Below, in pieces: positions 1 to 9,650 of a DNA stretch of 64,000 nt. Each line of letters starts with the position of its first letter. Position 1 is the stretch's first letter. The notes under the pieces were generated by a model. It had not been told where the DNA came from. It worked only from the letters and a program-made list of their open reading frames with translations, and searched no databases. The stretch is from positions 558,001 to 622,000 of the forward strand of contig NZ_JAWPMM010000001.1 in assembly GCF_033344935.1 (NCBI RefSeq). Reading direction: 5' to 3'. The position numbers were made by a program, and so were the translations under genes. Source of the stretch: Reichenbachiella sp. (GTDB lineage Bacteria > Bacteroidota > Bacteroidia > Cytophagales > Cyclobacteriaceae).

Positions 1-1577
1 CCTTTCATTTTGCCAAGCAAGAATTCCATCGCTTCGTTTGAGTTCATGTCGTCCATGAATTTTCTCAAAATCCAGATACGAGCCAATTCTTCTTTGTCGA
101 TAAGCAAATCTTCTCTTCGAGTACCAGAAGCTGGAATATCGATAGCAGGGTACACACGCTTGTTGGATAGTTTTCTGTCCAACTGGAGCTCCATGTTACC
201 CGTTCCTTTGAATTCTTCAAAGATCACTTCATCCATTTTAGATCCAGTCTCGATCAATGCTGTAGCAAGGATGGTCAATGATCCACCGTTCTCTACATTT
301 CTAGCCGCTCCGAAGAATCTCTTAGGCTTGTGAAGTGCATTGGCATCTACACCACCAGAAAGAATCTTACCGCTTGATGGCACTACTGTATTGTGTGCTC
401 TTGCCAGACGGGTAATCGAATCCAAAAGGATCACTACATCGTGACCGCATTCCACCATTCTTTTGGCTTTCTCTAGAACGATGTTAGCTACTTTCACATG
501 TCTTTCTGCTTGCTCATCAAAAGTAGAAGCGATTACTTCTGCTTTTACGCTTCTAGCCATATCAGTTACTTCCTCAGGTCTTTCATCGATCAATAAGATC
601 ATTAAATAAACCTCTGGGTGATTTTCAGCAATGGCGTTAGCCACATTTTTAAGCAAGACAGTTTTACCTGTTTTCGGCTGAGCTACGATCATACCTCTTT
701 GCCCTTTTCCGATTGGAGAGAACATGTCCATTACTCTTGTAGAGTAATCACTAGGCTTGTAGCTTAAGTTTAATTTTTCCTCAGGGAAAAGAGGAGTCAA
801 GTATTCGAAAGGAACTCTGTCTCTAATTTCTTCAGTAGTCTTTCCGTTTACAGAACTTACTCTTAGTAGTGCAAAGTACTTTTCACCGTCTTTTGGAGGT
901 CTGATTTGACCCAATACAGAATCACCAGTTTTCAGACCAAACAATTTGATTTGAGAAGGCGATACATAAATATCATCTGGACTAGCCAGGTAGTTGTAAT
1001 CACCAGACCTCAAGAAACCATAGCCATCTTGCATGATTTCCAATACACCGCCGTTTTCGATGACACCATCGAATTCTTTAACTTTTTCGTTGTATTCAGC
1101 TCTTTTAGACTTTTGATCGGGTCTTTTTTCTCGTCTTTCTCCTCTGTCGTTTCTATCGCCTCTGTCCTTTCTTTCTTCTTTTTCTCTAGGCTCTTTGTCC
1201 TTAGCCTCAGGTTTAGAATCGTCTTTTTTATCAGCCTTTGGTTTGTCGGCCTTTGGTTTGTCAGACTTGTCTTTTGCCTCTGGCTTTTTAGATTTTGATT
1301 CCGCTTCCAGATTGAAATCACTCAATAAGTCATCAGATGATTTCTTCTTTTCTGGTTTTGATTCTTTTTTGTTTTCTGCTTTTTCGGCAGGCTGTTCTTT
1401 CTTTTGTTCTTCAGCCTTTCTTTCAGCTGCAGGCTTAGGGTTGATGGCCTGCTCGTCTAGAATTTTGTATATCAGATCCTTCTTCGCAGCTTTCTTGTAG
1501 TTTTTGATGCCCAGACTATCTGCAATTTCTTTAAGCTCAGATAGCAGTCTGTCATTCAATTCTTCAATTTTATACAT
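1..1577 (-). CDS. rho: Transcription termination factor Rho (partial, C-terminus beyond left edge)
   Basis: Rho is a hexameric RNA-dependent ATPase that ends transcription of untranslated RNA. About 525 codons are visible with no stop before the left edge; by comparison with the family only a short C-terminal tail is missing. Residues 1-45 form the Rho N-terminal helical domain. Roughly residues 46-165 are a highly charged Lys/Glu/Asp/Arg low-complexity insert with a repeated KADKP unit, as is common in Bacteroidetes Rho. From about 170 the cold-shock-like RNA-binding domain follows, then the ATPase core with Walker A (QPKTGKT, near 300) and Walker B (ILLDSITR, near 385). The ATG at 1577 is taken because it starts the N-terminal domain directly. 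The gene is divergent from serS. Confidence 0.97.
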   Translation of the reverse strand, partial: MYKIEELNDRLLSELKEIADSLGIKNYKKAAKKDLIYKILDEQAINPKPAAERKAEEQKKEQPAEKAENKKESKPEKKKSSDDLLSDFNLEAESKSKKPEAKDKSDKPKADKPKADKKDDSKPEAKDKEPREKEERKDRGDRNDRGERREKRPDQKSKRAEYNEKVKEFDGVIENGGVLEIMQDGYGFLRSGDYNYLASPDDIYVSPSQIKLFGLKTGDSVLGQIRPPKDGEKYFALLRVSSVNGKTTEEIRDRVPFEYLTPLFPEEKLNLSYKPSDYSTRVMDMFSPIGKGQRGMIVAQPKTGKTVLLKNVANAIAENHPEVYLMILLIDERPEEVTDMARSVKAEVIASTFDEQAERHVKVANIVLEKAKRMVECGHDVVILLDSITRLARAHNTVVPSSGKILSGGVDANALHKPKRFFGAARNVENGGSLTILATALIETGSKMDEVIFEEFKGTGNMELQLDRKLSNKRVYPAIDIPASGTRREDLLIDKEELARIWILRKFMDDMNSNEAMEFLLGKMK

Positions 1578-1846
1578 GATAATTAATTAGTAGAAATTGT
1601 GCTTAATGATATAAGCGTCTTGAAATGAAATATTTTTTGAAATATTATAGTAATGAAGATTGGCCTATTGTGAATAGCTGGATGGCTACCTAAGCCCAAA
1701 TGCATATAAGTGCCACAATTATATGACAACTAATATTATAACACAAATTTACTCAAATTTATTTGTATTGCCTCTAAATGCACGAAAAGTACTTTTTTAT
1801 TAATTGATTCTTTATGCTTCTATAGCGTACGTGTCGGATGTTCATA

Positions 1847-1854
1847 TAAATTTG
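1847..1854 (+). promoter_or_regulatory. Putative -7 element (TAnnTTTG) upstream of serS
   Basis: TAAATTTG matches the Bacteroidetes primary sigma -7 consensus and lies 23 bases before the serS ATG. No convincing -33 TTG is seen at the usual spacing. It sits in the 300-base divergent spacer between rho and serS, which otherwise shows only AT-rich sequence and no gene. Confidence 0.4.
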
Positions 1855-1877
1855 CCTTTCAAAAAATTTAGAACCTT

Positions 1878-3152
1878 ATGTTAATTGTTTCAGACATTAG
1901 AGAAAACAAGACGGAATTCACTGCAGGATTAGTAAAAAGAGGCATTTCTGATGCTGAAGCCTTGCTAGATGAAGTACTTGCGTTGGATGAAAAAAGAAAA
2001 AGTACACAGGCTCAGCTTGATGAGCTTTTAGCTGAGTCTAACAAAATCTCGAAGTCGATTGGTCTGCTGATGAAAGAAGGCAAGCAGGATGAGGCCAATG
2101 AAGCAAAAGCAAAAACATCTGAGCTTAAAGCAAAAACCAAGGAACTAGGACAGGTTTTGGAAGAAACTAAGCAGTTGCTTGATGATAAACTATACCAAAT
2201 TCCAAATATTCCGAACGAAGAAGTACCAGCTGGTAATTCAGAGGATGACAATGAGGTACTATTTACTGTTGACCATTTGCCTGAAGTTGGTGAGGATGCG
2301 TTACCGCATTGGGAACTTATTAAAAACTACGACATCATTGATTTTGATCTTGGAGTGAAAATCACAGGTGCTGGCTTTCCAGTGTATAAAGGAAAGGGAG
2401 CTAGACTTCAGCGTGCATTGGTGAATCTCTTTTTGGATGAAGCAAGTAAGGCTGGATATGATGAAGTACAGCCTCCTGTGGTTGTAAATGAAGCCTCAGG
2501 TCGTGGTACGGGTCAACTACCTGACAAAGAAGGGCAGATGTATCAAATCACAGATTCTGATTTGTATCTGATTCCTACAGCTGAAGTACCGATCACCAAT
2601 TTGTATAGGGATGTAATTATTGACGAAAAGGATTTACCAATCAAAAATGTTGGTTTCACACCTTGTTTCAGAAGAGAAGCAGGTTCTTGGGGCGCACATG
2701 TAAGAGGCCTTAATAGATTGCACCAGTTTGATAAAGTAGAAATTGTGCAGGTGCAACATCCGGATAAGTCTTTTGATACTTTGATCGAAATGAGAGATCA
2801 TGTGGAGGGACTATTGAAGAAATTAGAGTTGCCTTATAGAATATTGAAACTGTGTGCTGGAGACTTAGGCTTTACATCAAATATCACTTATGATTTTGAA
2901 GTGTATTCTGCTGCTCAAAAAAGATGGTTGGAAGTAAGCTCTGTAAGTAATTTCAAAGCGTATCAGGCGAATCGTTTAAAATTGAGATATCGTGACGCTG
3001 AAAATAACAAACATTTGCTTCATACCTTAAATGGAAGTGCCTTGGCTCTCCCAAGAATCATAGCTGCAATACTCGAAAATGGTCAGACACCAGAGGGTAT
3101 CAAAATACCGACGGCTTTGCATCAGTACGCCGGCTTTGAAACTATTTCGTAA
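1878..3152 (+). CDS. serS: Seryl-tRNA synthetase
   Basis: Charges tRNA-Ser with serine in the cytoplasm. The 424-residue length is normal for bacterial SerRS. Residues about 25-105 are the long antiparallel coiled-coil arm that contacts the tRNA variable loop, rich in Lys, Glu and Ala. The class II catalytic core follows, with motif 2 (TPCFRREAGSWG) and motif 3 (LNGSALALPRIIAAILE) near the C-terminus. The start MLIVSDIREN matches the family's usual N-terminus. A GNAT acetyltransferase gene begins 18 bases downstream on the same strand, so the two are probably cotranscribed. Confidence 0.97.
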   Translation: MLIVSDIRENKTEFTAGLVKRGISDAEALLDEVLALDEKRKSTQAQLDELLAESNKISKSIGLLMKEGKQDEANEAKAKTSELKAKTKELGQVLEETKQLLDDKLYQIPNIPNEEVPAGNSEDDNEVLFTVDHLPEVGEDALPHWELIKNYDIIDFDLGVKITGAGFPVYKGKGARLQRALVNLFLDEASKAGYDEVQPPVVVNEASGRGTGQLPDKEGQMYQITDSDLYLIPTAEVPITNLYRDVIIDEKDLPIKNVGFTPCFRREAGSWGAHVRGLNRLHQFDKVEIVQVQHPDKSFDTLIEMRDHVEGLLKKLELPYRILKLCAGDLGFTSNITYDFEVYSAAQKRWLEVSSVSNFKAYQANRLKLRYRDAENNKHLLHTLNGSALALPRIIAAILENGQTPEGIKIPTALHQYAGFETIS

Positions 3153-3170
3153 GGAATACGATCAATAGGG

Positions 3171-3617
3171 ATGAATTTAAGAAAAGGAACGGAAGCAGAT
3201 CTACCTAGATTACTCGAGCTCATTCGCGAGTTAGCAATCTATGAAAATGCAGAAGATCAGGTATCCAATACCATAGAAAGAATGAAGAAGGAGGGCTTTG
3301 GCCCTTCTGCTGTTTTTGGGTTTTTTGTGGTTGAACATCAAGATGAAATAGTAGGCGCAGCTGTTTACTACTGGCGCTATTCTACCTGGAAGGGTAAACG
3401 ACTCTATCTCGAAGATTTGATAGTGACAGAAGCCGTCAGAGGTATGGGGGCTGGAAAAATGCTCTTCGATAAAATGCTTGAATTTGGTAAAGCCGAAGAT
3501 GCCAGCGGCATGATGTGGCAAGTCCTGGATTGGAATGAATCTGCCATCAACTTCTATAAGAAATACAACACCTCCTTCGACGAAGAGTGGCTCAATTGCC
3601 ACATTGATTTTGATTAA
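3171..3617 (+). CDS. GNAT family N-acetyltransferase (diamine acetyltransferase-like)
   Basis: A 148-residue single-domain GNAT enzyme that would transfer acetyl from acetyl-CoA to a small amine. It starts with the typical LRKGTEADLPRLLELI strand-helix, has the central LEDLIV strand followed by the RGMGAG pyrophosphate-binding turn, and ends with a WNESAINFYKKY segment typical of spermidine/spermine and thialysine acetyltransferases. That resemblance suggests a polyamine or amino-acid-like substrate, which is inference. It follows serS by 18 bases. Its 3' end overlaps the convergent DUF4286 gene by 4 bases. Confidence 0.85.
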   Translation: MNLRKGTEADLPRLLELIRELAIYENAEDQVSNTIERMKKEGFGPSAVFGFFVVEHQDEIVGAAVYYWRYSTWKGKRLYLEDLIVTEAVRGMGAGKMLFDKMLEFGKAEDASGMMWQVLDWNESAINFYKKYNTSFDEEWLNCHIDFD

Positions 3618-3919
3618 TCAACATGCTCCAGCATGGTTCGGAAGGCAACAAACTTGTCCTTGAACTTTTCTGTATGTTCAGTTTGCAAGGCCTCTGCATG
3701 CTTTTCCTGATACTCATGAATATGATTGATACTATCAGCGAAATATTGGATGGCATAGGTGATAGCGCCTTCCTGTTCATGAGAAAGTAGCCTGAAGATT
3801 TTACGATCCACAAACATACCTGTATCCATCACTTTTGGAATGTGATCTTCTTTCATCCAAGTCAGCCAATCCGTTTCAATGTTTTCGTCCAGGCTTACTG
3901 TTACGTTGTATAATATCAT
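3614..3919 (-). CDS. DUF4286 family protein
   Basis: A 101-residue cytoplasmic protein with no signal peptide or membrane segment. It begins ILYNVTVSLDENIETDWL and has the WMKEDHIP motif that marks DUF4286, a ferredoxin-like-fold family frequent in Bacteroidetes and resembling antibiotic-biosynthesis-type monooxygenases in size and pattern. No function is established. It lies 9 bases downstream of fhs on the same strand, so it is probably in the same transcript, and it overlaps the convergent GNAT gene by 4 bases. Confidence 0.8.
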   Translation of the reverse strand: MILYNVTVSLDENIETDWLTWMKEDHIPKVMDTGMFVDRKIFRLLSHEQEGAITYAIQYFADSINHIHEYQEKHAEALQTEHTEKFKDKFVAFRTMLEHVD

Positions 3920-3928
3920 GGTGTAAAA

Positions 3929-5599
3929 TTAAAACAACCCCTCAATAGTGCCGTCATCTGTGATATCAATTTTCTCTGAAGCCGGGAAGGCTGGTAGTCC
4001 AGGCATACGCATAATGTCTCCGGTAATAGGAACTAAGAACCCAGCACCAGCGGCAATTTCAATTTCCCTGACAGTCACCACAAAATCCTTTGGCCTTCCC
4101 AAAAGGGCAGGATTATCTGACAAAGATTTCTGAGTCTTGGCAATGCAGACAGGTAAGTTAGATAAGCCTAGTCGTTCGATTTTTCTAAGATTTGCTTTGG
4201 CTTTGGCCGTATAGTCGATGGCCTTAGCACCGTAGATTTTCTTGGCTATAATGTCAATCTTTTCTTCTACGGGTAGCGACCAATCATACATGGGTGTGAA
4301 TTTGACATTGTTAGCTTCAACAGTTGCGGCAACGTCTTTGGCTAATTCGATAGCACCATCTCCTCCCTTGGACCATACATCTGCTATCTCTACTTTGACT
4401 CCGAGTGATTCACATCGAGCACGGATGTGCTCTATTTCAGCATCAGTATCTGAGGTGAATTTGTTGATAGCCACCACAGGTAGGATATTAAATAAGCCTA
4501 TGTTTTCGATATGCTTTTCCAGATTGGCTAGTCCTTTATCCAGAGCTTTCACATTTTCTTTTTGTAAGTCATCCACTAAAACTCCACCATGATATTTAAG
4601 CGCACGGACAGTAGCGACCAATACGACTGCCTTCGGCGACAGTCCACCAGACACACATTTAATGTCAAAGAATTTTTCAGCTCCGAGATCGAAACCAAAT
4701 CCTGCTTCAGTCACCACGTATTCGGAGAGGGATAGACCTGTTTTAGTAGCAATAATGGAATTCGTGCCCTGTGCAATATTAGCAAATGGTCCACCGTGAA
4801 TGATGGCTGGATTTCCTTCCATCGTTTGAACGAGGTTGGGCATGATGGCATCTTTGAGCAATGCCGCCATTGCACCATGCGCTTTCAAATCCCGCGCATA
4901 GATAGGCTGTTTGTCGTAGGTGAATCCTATGAAGATATTGCCGAGTCTCTTCTTAAGGTCAGAGAAATTTTCAGCCAAGCAGAGGATTGCCATTATTTCT
5001 GAAGCTGCGGTGATATCAAACCCTGTTTCACGAGGTACCCCTGAAGTAGTACCACCCAGCCCCACGATGAGGTTCCTCAATGACCGATCATTCATATCCA
5101 TGACCCGTTTCCAGGTCACTGTCCTTGGGTCTATGCCTAATGAGTTCTTTTTGTTTTGGATATTGTTATCAATGAGTGCGGCTAGCAAATTGTTGGATTT
5201 TTCTATGGCGGAAAAGTCACCTGTAAAATGAAGGTTGATATCCTCCATAGGCAACACTTGTGAATAACCTCCACCTGTGGCCCCTCCTTTGATCCCAAAC
5301 ACCGGCCCTAAGGAGGGTTCTCTTAGTACAACGGTCGTTTTCTTTCCGATTTTATTCAGTGCTTCTGTCAGTCCGATAGACATAGTGGTTTTGCCTTCTC
5401 CAGCTGGTGTTGGAGAAATGGCGGATACCAAAATCAGATTGTTATTGCTATACTTTTCCTTGTCAATGTATGTCAGTGGAATTTTTGCCTTGGTTTTCCC
5501 ATAGGGTATGAGGTCTTCGGGAAGGATGTTCAGCTTGTTGCCAACTTCACTAATAGGCAATAGGGTAGCCTTTTTAGAAATTTCTAAATCAGAGTTCAT
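3929..5599 (-). CDS. fhs: Formate--tetrahydrofolate ligase
   Basis: Makes 10-formyl-tetrahydrofolate from formate, ATP and tetrahydrofolate for one-carbon metabolism. With the ATG at 5599 the protein is 556 residues, the usual family length. An in-frame TTG at 5623 would add 8 residues but is less likely. The ATP-binding P-loop is in SPTPAGEGKTT. The highly conserved EPSLGPVFGIKGGATGGG and PMEDINLHFTGD blocks follow, and the C-terminal PGLPAFP segment is present. DUF4286 follows 9 bases downstream. No neighbouring folD or glycine-cleavage gene is in the window. Confidence 0.96.
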   Translation of the reverse strand: MNSDLEISKKATLLPISEVGNKLNILPEDLIPYGKTKAKIPLTYIDKEKYSNNNLILVSAISPTPAGEGKTTMSIGLTEALNKIGKKTTVVLREPSLGPVFGIKGGATGGGYSQVLPMEDINLHFTGDFSAIEKSNNLLAALIDNNIQNKKNSLGIDPRTVTWKRVMDMNDRSLRNLIVGLGGTTSGVPRETGFDITAASEIMAILCLAENFSDLKKRLGNIFIGFTYDKQPIYARDLKAHGAMAALLKDAIMPNLVQTMEGNPAIIHGGPFANIAQGTNSIIATKTGLSLSEYVVTEAGFGFDLGAEKFFDIKCVSGGLSPKAVVLVATVRALKYHGGVLVDDLQKENVKALDKGLANLEKHIENIGLFNILPVVAINKFTSDTDAEIEHIRARCESLGVKVEIADVWSKGGDGAIELAKDVAATVEANNVKFTPMYDWSLPVEEKIDIIAKKIYGAKAIDYTAKAKANLRKIERLGLSNLPVCIAKTQKSLSDNPALLGRPKDFVVTVREIEIAAGAGFLVPITGDIMRMPGLPAFPASEKIDITDDGTIEGLF

Positions 5600-5767
5600 G
5601 GGTAGTACTGTTGTTAATGTCAATCCAGGGTTTTCATCAATTCTAAAAACCCTTAGTCTTGTTTAGAAACCAAGTTATCAATTTTTTCCAGAGGTTCATC
5701 GAACTTTTTTACAATTGGCAATTGCCGTTTCTACATTTATTCAAGTAAATCTTAAACCCACCGTATT

Positions 5768-6262
5768 ATGGAAGCGCACAAGATCGAACGAATGGCAGAA
5801 GTATGGAAAACTATTGATGGTTTTTCAAATTATGAAATATCCAATTTGGGAAGGGTTCGCCGAAAGGCACGCAAGACATTTCATGCCGGCTCTAACAAGG
5901 ACATTTTTTTGAAGGAGAAAGTAATGAAGCAGCGATGGAATAAAACGTGCAAATGTTATTTCATGGATTTGCTCAATGATGAAAAGAAAAGAAAGACAGT
6001 CTACCCTCACCGAGAAGTAGCTTCTGCTTTTTGTATTAATATTTTACCAGAAGAGTATACTATGATTGTTCATTTGGATAATGATCCAAAAAACAATGAT
6101 AGCTCGAACCTGGAATGGGTTTCGCCATCAGAGCACATGGCTTTTCAATTTGAAGTGGGAAATAAAAATAACTTCAAAGTATGGCGTACTCGCAAAGAGA
6201 AGTATAAAAATGGGTTTAAAGCAGGCACGATCTTCAAAGGTCGTCCAAGAAAATTGGCCTAG
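5768..6262 (+). CDS. NUMOD4 / HNH endonuclease-like protein (free-standing)
   Basis: A 164-residue protein. Its N-terminus carries a NUMOD4 motif (WKTIDGFSNYEISNLGRVR, about residues 13-31), a DNA-binding module of homing endonucleases. An HNH-type centre follows (VHLDNDPKNNDSSNLEWVS, about 100-118), with the His and the Asn-Asn pair in family-like places. The C-terminus is basic. Such genes are usually carried by phages or act as free-standing homing endonucleases. Here there are no phage genes nearby; it stands alone between fhs and an ABC exporter and ends in a strong terminator. The start could instead be the ATG at 5792 (residue 9). Confidence 0.8.
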   Translation: MEAHKIERMAEVWKTIDGFSNYEISNLGRVRRKARKTFHAGSNKDIFLKEKVMKQRWNKTCKCYFMDLLNDEKKRKTVYPHREVASAFCINILPEEYTMIVHLDNDPKNNDSSNLEWVSPSEHMAFQFEVGNKNNFKVWRTRKEKYKNGFKAGTIFKGRPRKLA

Positions 6263-6276
6263 TATGGATAAGTAAA

Positions 6277-6305
6277 AAGGGCAGCTATTCAGCTGCCCTT
6301 TTTTG
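6277..6305. terminator. Bidirectional intrinsic terminator
   Basis: A perfect 9-base stem (AGGGCAGCT, 6278-6286, with 6291-6299), an ATTC loop, a T-run on the + side and an A-run on the other. It serves the HNH gene on + and the convergent ABC permease on -. Confidence 0.85.
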
Positions 6306-7613
6306 TTATATCTTCATTACAAACCACTTGGCCAATGTCTTATAATTGACCTTGGTGCCATGCATAAATATCCCGATTCGATAAATCCTACCGGCCATCC
6401 ATGTCGTACCGCAGAAGCCTGCGATGAGCAAGGAAACTGATAGTGCCAACTCCCACAGCGGCACGTCAAATGGCAATCGCATCATCATGATTACCGGAGA
6501 GGTGAAAGGGATCATGGACAACCAAAACGCCATTGTACCATGGGGTTCTTGAATGACGATCGAAATCATCATCATTGAGAAAATGAGCGGTAGCGTGACT
6601 GGCAACATAAATTGCTGAGAGTCGGCTTCGCTGTCCACTGCTGACCCAATCGCCGCAAGCAATGCGCCATACAGCAAATAACCTCCTAGAAAGTAGATCA
6701 AAAAGCTAACCAGTATCTTTGGCACGTCAATCTTATCTAAAACACCTGAGAGATCAAATGCTTGGTTTTGAGCTTCGATTTGTTCGGCATCTACGCCGGT
6801 CTCGTTGGCCATTTGTTCGGTGATAGTAGGCTGATCCAATATTAATGTAGAAGTAACTGAGGTGAGAGCCGTAGTCATGACCGCCCATAACACAAACTGA
6901 GTAAGACCAACAGCTGCTATTCCTAATATTTTGCCCATCATTAGCTGAAAGGGGCGTACCGACGCGATCATTACTTCTATGATTCGACTTGTTTTTTCTT
7001 GAGTGACCCCACGCATGATTTGCATGCCATAGATAAAGATGAACATATAGAGTAGAAATGAGGAAACATATCCCACACCAAAGGCAATCCCAGAATTGCT
7101 TTCGCTTTCTCCACCGGTATCAGACAGATTGATAGTTTGAATATCTACATAAGATCTCAGGTTGTCGATAAGCTCTTGGTCCAAGCCTGAATTAGCCAAT
7201 TTTTCATCTTCAATTATTCCACGTACTCTTTTTTCGATTCCCCCTTCTATGGCTATTCCTGGACTTTGCGTGGAGTAGAATTTTATACCTTCTGGATTAT
7301 CAAGATCAATTTTCGGTATATGGAGAATTCCGAAGATGGCTTCGCTCCTTAGGAGCGACTCCTTGGATTCTTCAATATCTGCTTGTATAAATTGATAGGT
7401 GATGGTTTCTGTGTTTTCAATTTTATTTTCGAAGAATCCACTTTCATCAATGACTTGAATGAGCTTTTGGTCACCTTCCCTTGTCGCTGACCAAAATACG
7501 ATAGCCATCATTCCTGCGAATAGAATTGGCCCTAGGATGGTCATGATAATAAATGACTTTTTCTTTACTCTAGCGATGTACTCGCGTGCGACGATGAGTC
7601 CAATCTTATTCAT
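6306..7613 (-). CDS. ABC-2 type exporter permease (NatB/YhaP-like)
   Basis: The membrane half of an ABC-2 exporter, 435 residues. One membrane segment lies at about 20-42, followed by a large extracytoplasmic region to about 175. A cluster of five to six hydrophobic segments fills the C-terminal half, the layout of the NatB/YhaP sodium-export-like family. The substrate cannot be read from the sequence. Its start overlaps the end of the ATPase gene by 8 bases, so the two are translationally coupled and form one transporter. A bidirectional terminator follows immediately. Confidence 0.88.
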   Translation of the reverse strand: MNKIGLIVAREYIARVKKKSFIIMTILGPILFAGMMAIVFWSATREGDQKLIQVIDESGFFENKIENTETITYQFIQADIEESKESLLRSEAIFGILHIPKIDLDNPEGIKFYSTQSPGIAIEGGIEKRVRGIIEDEKLANSGLDQELIDNLRSYVDIQTINLSDTGGESESNSGIAFGVGYVSSFLLYMFIFIYGMQIMRGVTQEKTSRIIEVMIASVRPFQLMMGKILGIAAVGLTQFVLWAVMTTALTSVTSTLILDQPTITEQMANETGVDAEQIEAQNQAFDLSGVLDKIDVPKILVSFLIYFLGGYLLYGALLAAIGSAVDSEADSQQFMLPVTLPLIFSMMMISIVIQEPHGTMAFWLSMIPFTSPVIMMMRLPFDVPLWELALSVSLLIAGFCGTTWMAGRIYRIGIFMHGTKVNYKTLAKWFVMKI

Positions 7614-8520
7614 GGTTGGTAGGCTTTACAGTGGAAATAAAAATGTCATTGATAGATGGGATTTTTTCGTTTATAGAAACAATCTTCGTTTTTGAAGTAA
7701 TGAAGTTTGTCAAGTCATTCACCGAATGGTTGTCTGCAATTTTCACTTCTGACCTGACGATGCCATCTTCTAGTTGGGTTGATTTCAGCATTTCGAATCC
7801 ATTATCAGACATCGGGATATCTCCTTGATATTCGGCTATGAAAGTATTGTCTCGATACTGGTTTTTGATATCTTTTTTAGCTCCATGTATGAGAATTTTG
7901 GAGTGATGAATCAACGTGATTTGGTCACACAATTCTTCTACGGATTCCATCCTATGCGTTGAGAAGATGATGGTAGCTCCTTTCTCTTTCAATTCTAGAA
8001 TTTCGTCTTTGATCAAATTGGCGTTTACAGGGTCAAACCCTGAAAAAGGCTCATCTAGAATGATAAGAGAAGGATTGTGTACGACAGTAGCAATGAATTG
8101 AATCTTTTGCTGCATTCCTTTAGAAAGGTCTTCTACATTCTTGTTGTGCCAGGCCATGATGTCCAGTTTTTCCATCCAGTGTTTGATAGACGCAACTGCA
8201 TCTGGTCGGGTCATGCCTTTCAATCTCGCCAAGAAAATGAGTTGGTCCGAGACTTTCATTTTTTTGTAAAGACCTCTTTCTTCTGGTAGGTATCCAATCT
8301 TTCGTACGTCTTCGGCTAGCATAGGTACATCTTTAAAAAGTACCTGGCCGTTGTCGGGCATAATGATTTGAGTAATGATTCTGATCAATGTGGTTTTACC
8401 AGCCCCATTGGGTCCTAATAATCCAAAAACACTGTTTTCTGGGATGCCAAAGTCAATATTGTCCAAGGCTTGATGATCTCCATAGGATTTAGAGACACCA
8501 TTGATTTTTACTAAATTCAA
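7606..8520 (-). CDS. ABC transporter ATP-binding protein (partner of the ABC-2 permease)
   Basis: A 304-residue cytoplasmic ATPase. It shows Walker A (GPNGAGKTT, about 37-45), the signature motif (LSKGMQQKIQF), Walker B (LIILDEPFSGFDP) and the switch histidine (FSTHRM). The C-terminal ~80 residues form the extra domain typical of NatA-type ATPases. It is transcribed first and overlaps the permease gene by 8 bases, so it powers that permease. The substrate is unknown. Confidence 0.93.
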   Translation of the reverse strand: MNLVKINGVSKSYGDHQALDNIDFGIPENSVFGLLGPNGAGKTTLIRIITQIIMPDNGQVLFKDVPMLAEDVRKIGYLPEERGLYKKMKVSDQLIFLARLKGMTRPDAVASIKHWMEKLDIMAWHNKNVEDLSKGMQQKIQFIATVVHNPSLIILDEPFSGFDPVNANLIKDEILELKEKGATIIFSTHRMESVEELCDQITLIHHSKILIHGAKKDIKNQYRDNTFIAEYQGDIPMSDNGFEMLKSTQLEDGIVRSEVKIADNHSVNDLTNFITSKTKIVSINEKIPSINDIFISTVKPTNHE

Positions 8521-8584
8521 GTTGATTGTTTTTGATTTGCTACATGAGTAGCTAAATCTAAAGAAATATTACAGCAGAGTAAAA

Positions 8585-9475
8585 TTACTTCACGTATTCA
8601 AAGATGATATTGCCGAGTGCTACGTCAACGTTGAATTCCATCAAATTTTTTGCACTTGCCGTATAGCTGCGATTGACGTAGACATTTTCTGAAACTTCTT
8701 CGAAGGCTTGGCTGAGAGAAATATTGCAAAGCGGTGAGCTTTTGAAATGAATGATGGCTGGATAGTCTTCTTCAGGAACTATGATCTTTAGCTTGCCAGC
8801 TCCAACACTCACATTGATTTTACAAGCTTTTTCTACTCCCTTGCTAAAGTCGAGTACAGCCGTTCCAAAGCCAACATCAGCGATGACGACGTTTGCATTC
8901 GACTTGTTCACATTTTTAGTCATGATATTGCCTACATCTACATTGACATAAAAAGTATCCATGGCACATTTGTTCATAGAGTTGTCGTCGTACATGATTT
9001 TCACATTGGCACTTCCAGACTCTATTTTAAATTTAGAAACCGATAAGTTCGATAAATTCACAAAGGCATCGCCGACTCCATATTTCAAATCCAGATCGTA
9101 AATTTTTTGATCCGCTAAAAACACTTTCCAGAAGTTTTTTTCAGATTTTTCATTGCCAAACATACTGTAGGAAATGGCCTGACTTAGCCCTTTCTGATTG
9201 TAGTCTTCAAGAAAGAGGTTGACTTCGTTTCGATTGTTGGAGATATTCGTATGAAAGGTAGGGTTGACTTCAGAAAAGGAAGGATTGCCATAGATAGTGA
9301 CTGGGTCGTTGTTGTCGGAAGGGTTGATAAAGCAGGTGCCTGAGGTAGCTTTCAGCGAAAAAGCGACCGTATCAAAAGAGGCTTCGTCCTTTACAGTATA
9401 GAACTTTTTCAGTTGGCAATGCCCCTTCATCCCACAAACCAATGTTGCTATTACAACAATATAAACCCTTAGCAT
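8585..9475 (-). CDS. Secreted hypothetical protein, DUF4097-like beta-rich repeats
   Basis: A 296-residue protein with a signal peptide (about 1-20, ending near HCQ) and no later membrane segment. The rest alternates short beta-type stretches. In the C-terminal half, repeated runs such as VNVDVGNIM, VVIADVGFGTAVLDF and INVSVGAGKLKI look like the stacked strands of DUF4097/DUF2807 putative adhesin or lipoprotein-associated domains. The function is unknown. It is downstream of dnaJ on the same strand but separated from it by a terminator, so it should have its own promoter. Confidence 0.6.
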   Translation of the reverse strand: MLRVYIVVIATLVCGMKGHCQLKKFYTVKDEASFDTVAFSLKATSGTCFINPSDNNDPVTIYGNPSFSEVNPTFHTNISNNRNEVNLFLEDYNQKGLSQAISYSMFGNEKSEKNFWKVFLADQKIYDLDLKYGVGDAFVNLSNLSVSKFKIESGSANVKIMYDDNSMNKCAMDTFYVNVDVGNIMTKNVNKSNANVVIADVGFGTAVLDFSKGVEKACKINVSVGAGKLKIIVPEEDYPAIIHFKSSPLCNISLSQAFEEVSENVYVNRSYTASAKNLMEFNVDVALGNIIFEYVK

Positions 9476-9559
9476 GTCCCTACGTACGGAATTTCTCTCA
9501 TTCTGGTTCGATTCGTTCGACGATTGTCGAGATTCAAGCGTCGAAAATAGACTGAATCT

Positions 9560-9580
9560 GTCTAAATCAAAAATTTAGAC
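9560..9580. repeat. Inverted repeat upstream of the 8585-9475 gene
   Basis: A perfect 8-base inverted repeat (GTCTAAAT / ATTTAGAC) around CAAAA, about 85 bases before the start of the secreted-protein gene. It could be an operator; nothing in the sequence proves this. Confidence 0.3.
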
Positions 9581-9591
9581 CGTTATGTACC

Positions 9592-9631
9592 AAAAAAAGA
9601 CCTCTTATCGATAGTGACAATAAGAGGTCTT
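9592..9631 (-). terminator. Intrinsic terminator of grpE-dnaJ
   Basis: A perfect 12-base stem (AAGACCTCTTAT, 9597-9608, with 9620-9631) with an 11-base loop. On the minus strand it is followed by a run of T (A-run 9592-9598 on +). It lies 20 bases after the dnaJ stop. Confidence 0.85.
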
Positions 9632-9650
9632 TGTAGTCTTTGAGCAATTC

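Noticed and set aside
906-1500. Open frames on + opposite the Rho insert
   Set aside because: The Lys/Glu-rich insert of rho gives Phe/Ser-rich frames on the other strand; no start signal or family fits.
1690-1725. A second sigma-54-like element (TGGCAC...TGC) upstream of rho on the minus strand
   Set aside because: The GG and GC doublets are 9 bases apart instead of 10, a spacing that sigma-54 promoters rarely tolerate.
5718-5727. GGCAATTGCC palindrome and adjacent TTGGCAATTGCC as a sigma-54 site
   Set aside because: The GG and GC doublets are only 5 bases apart.
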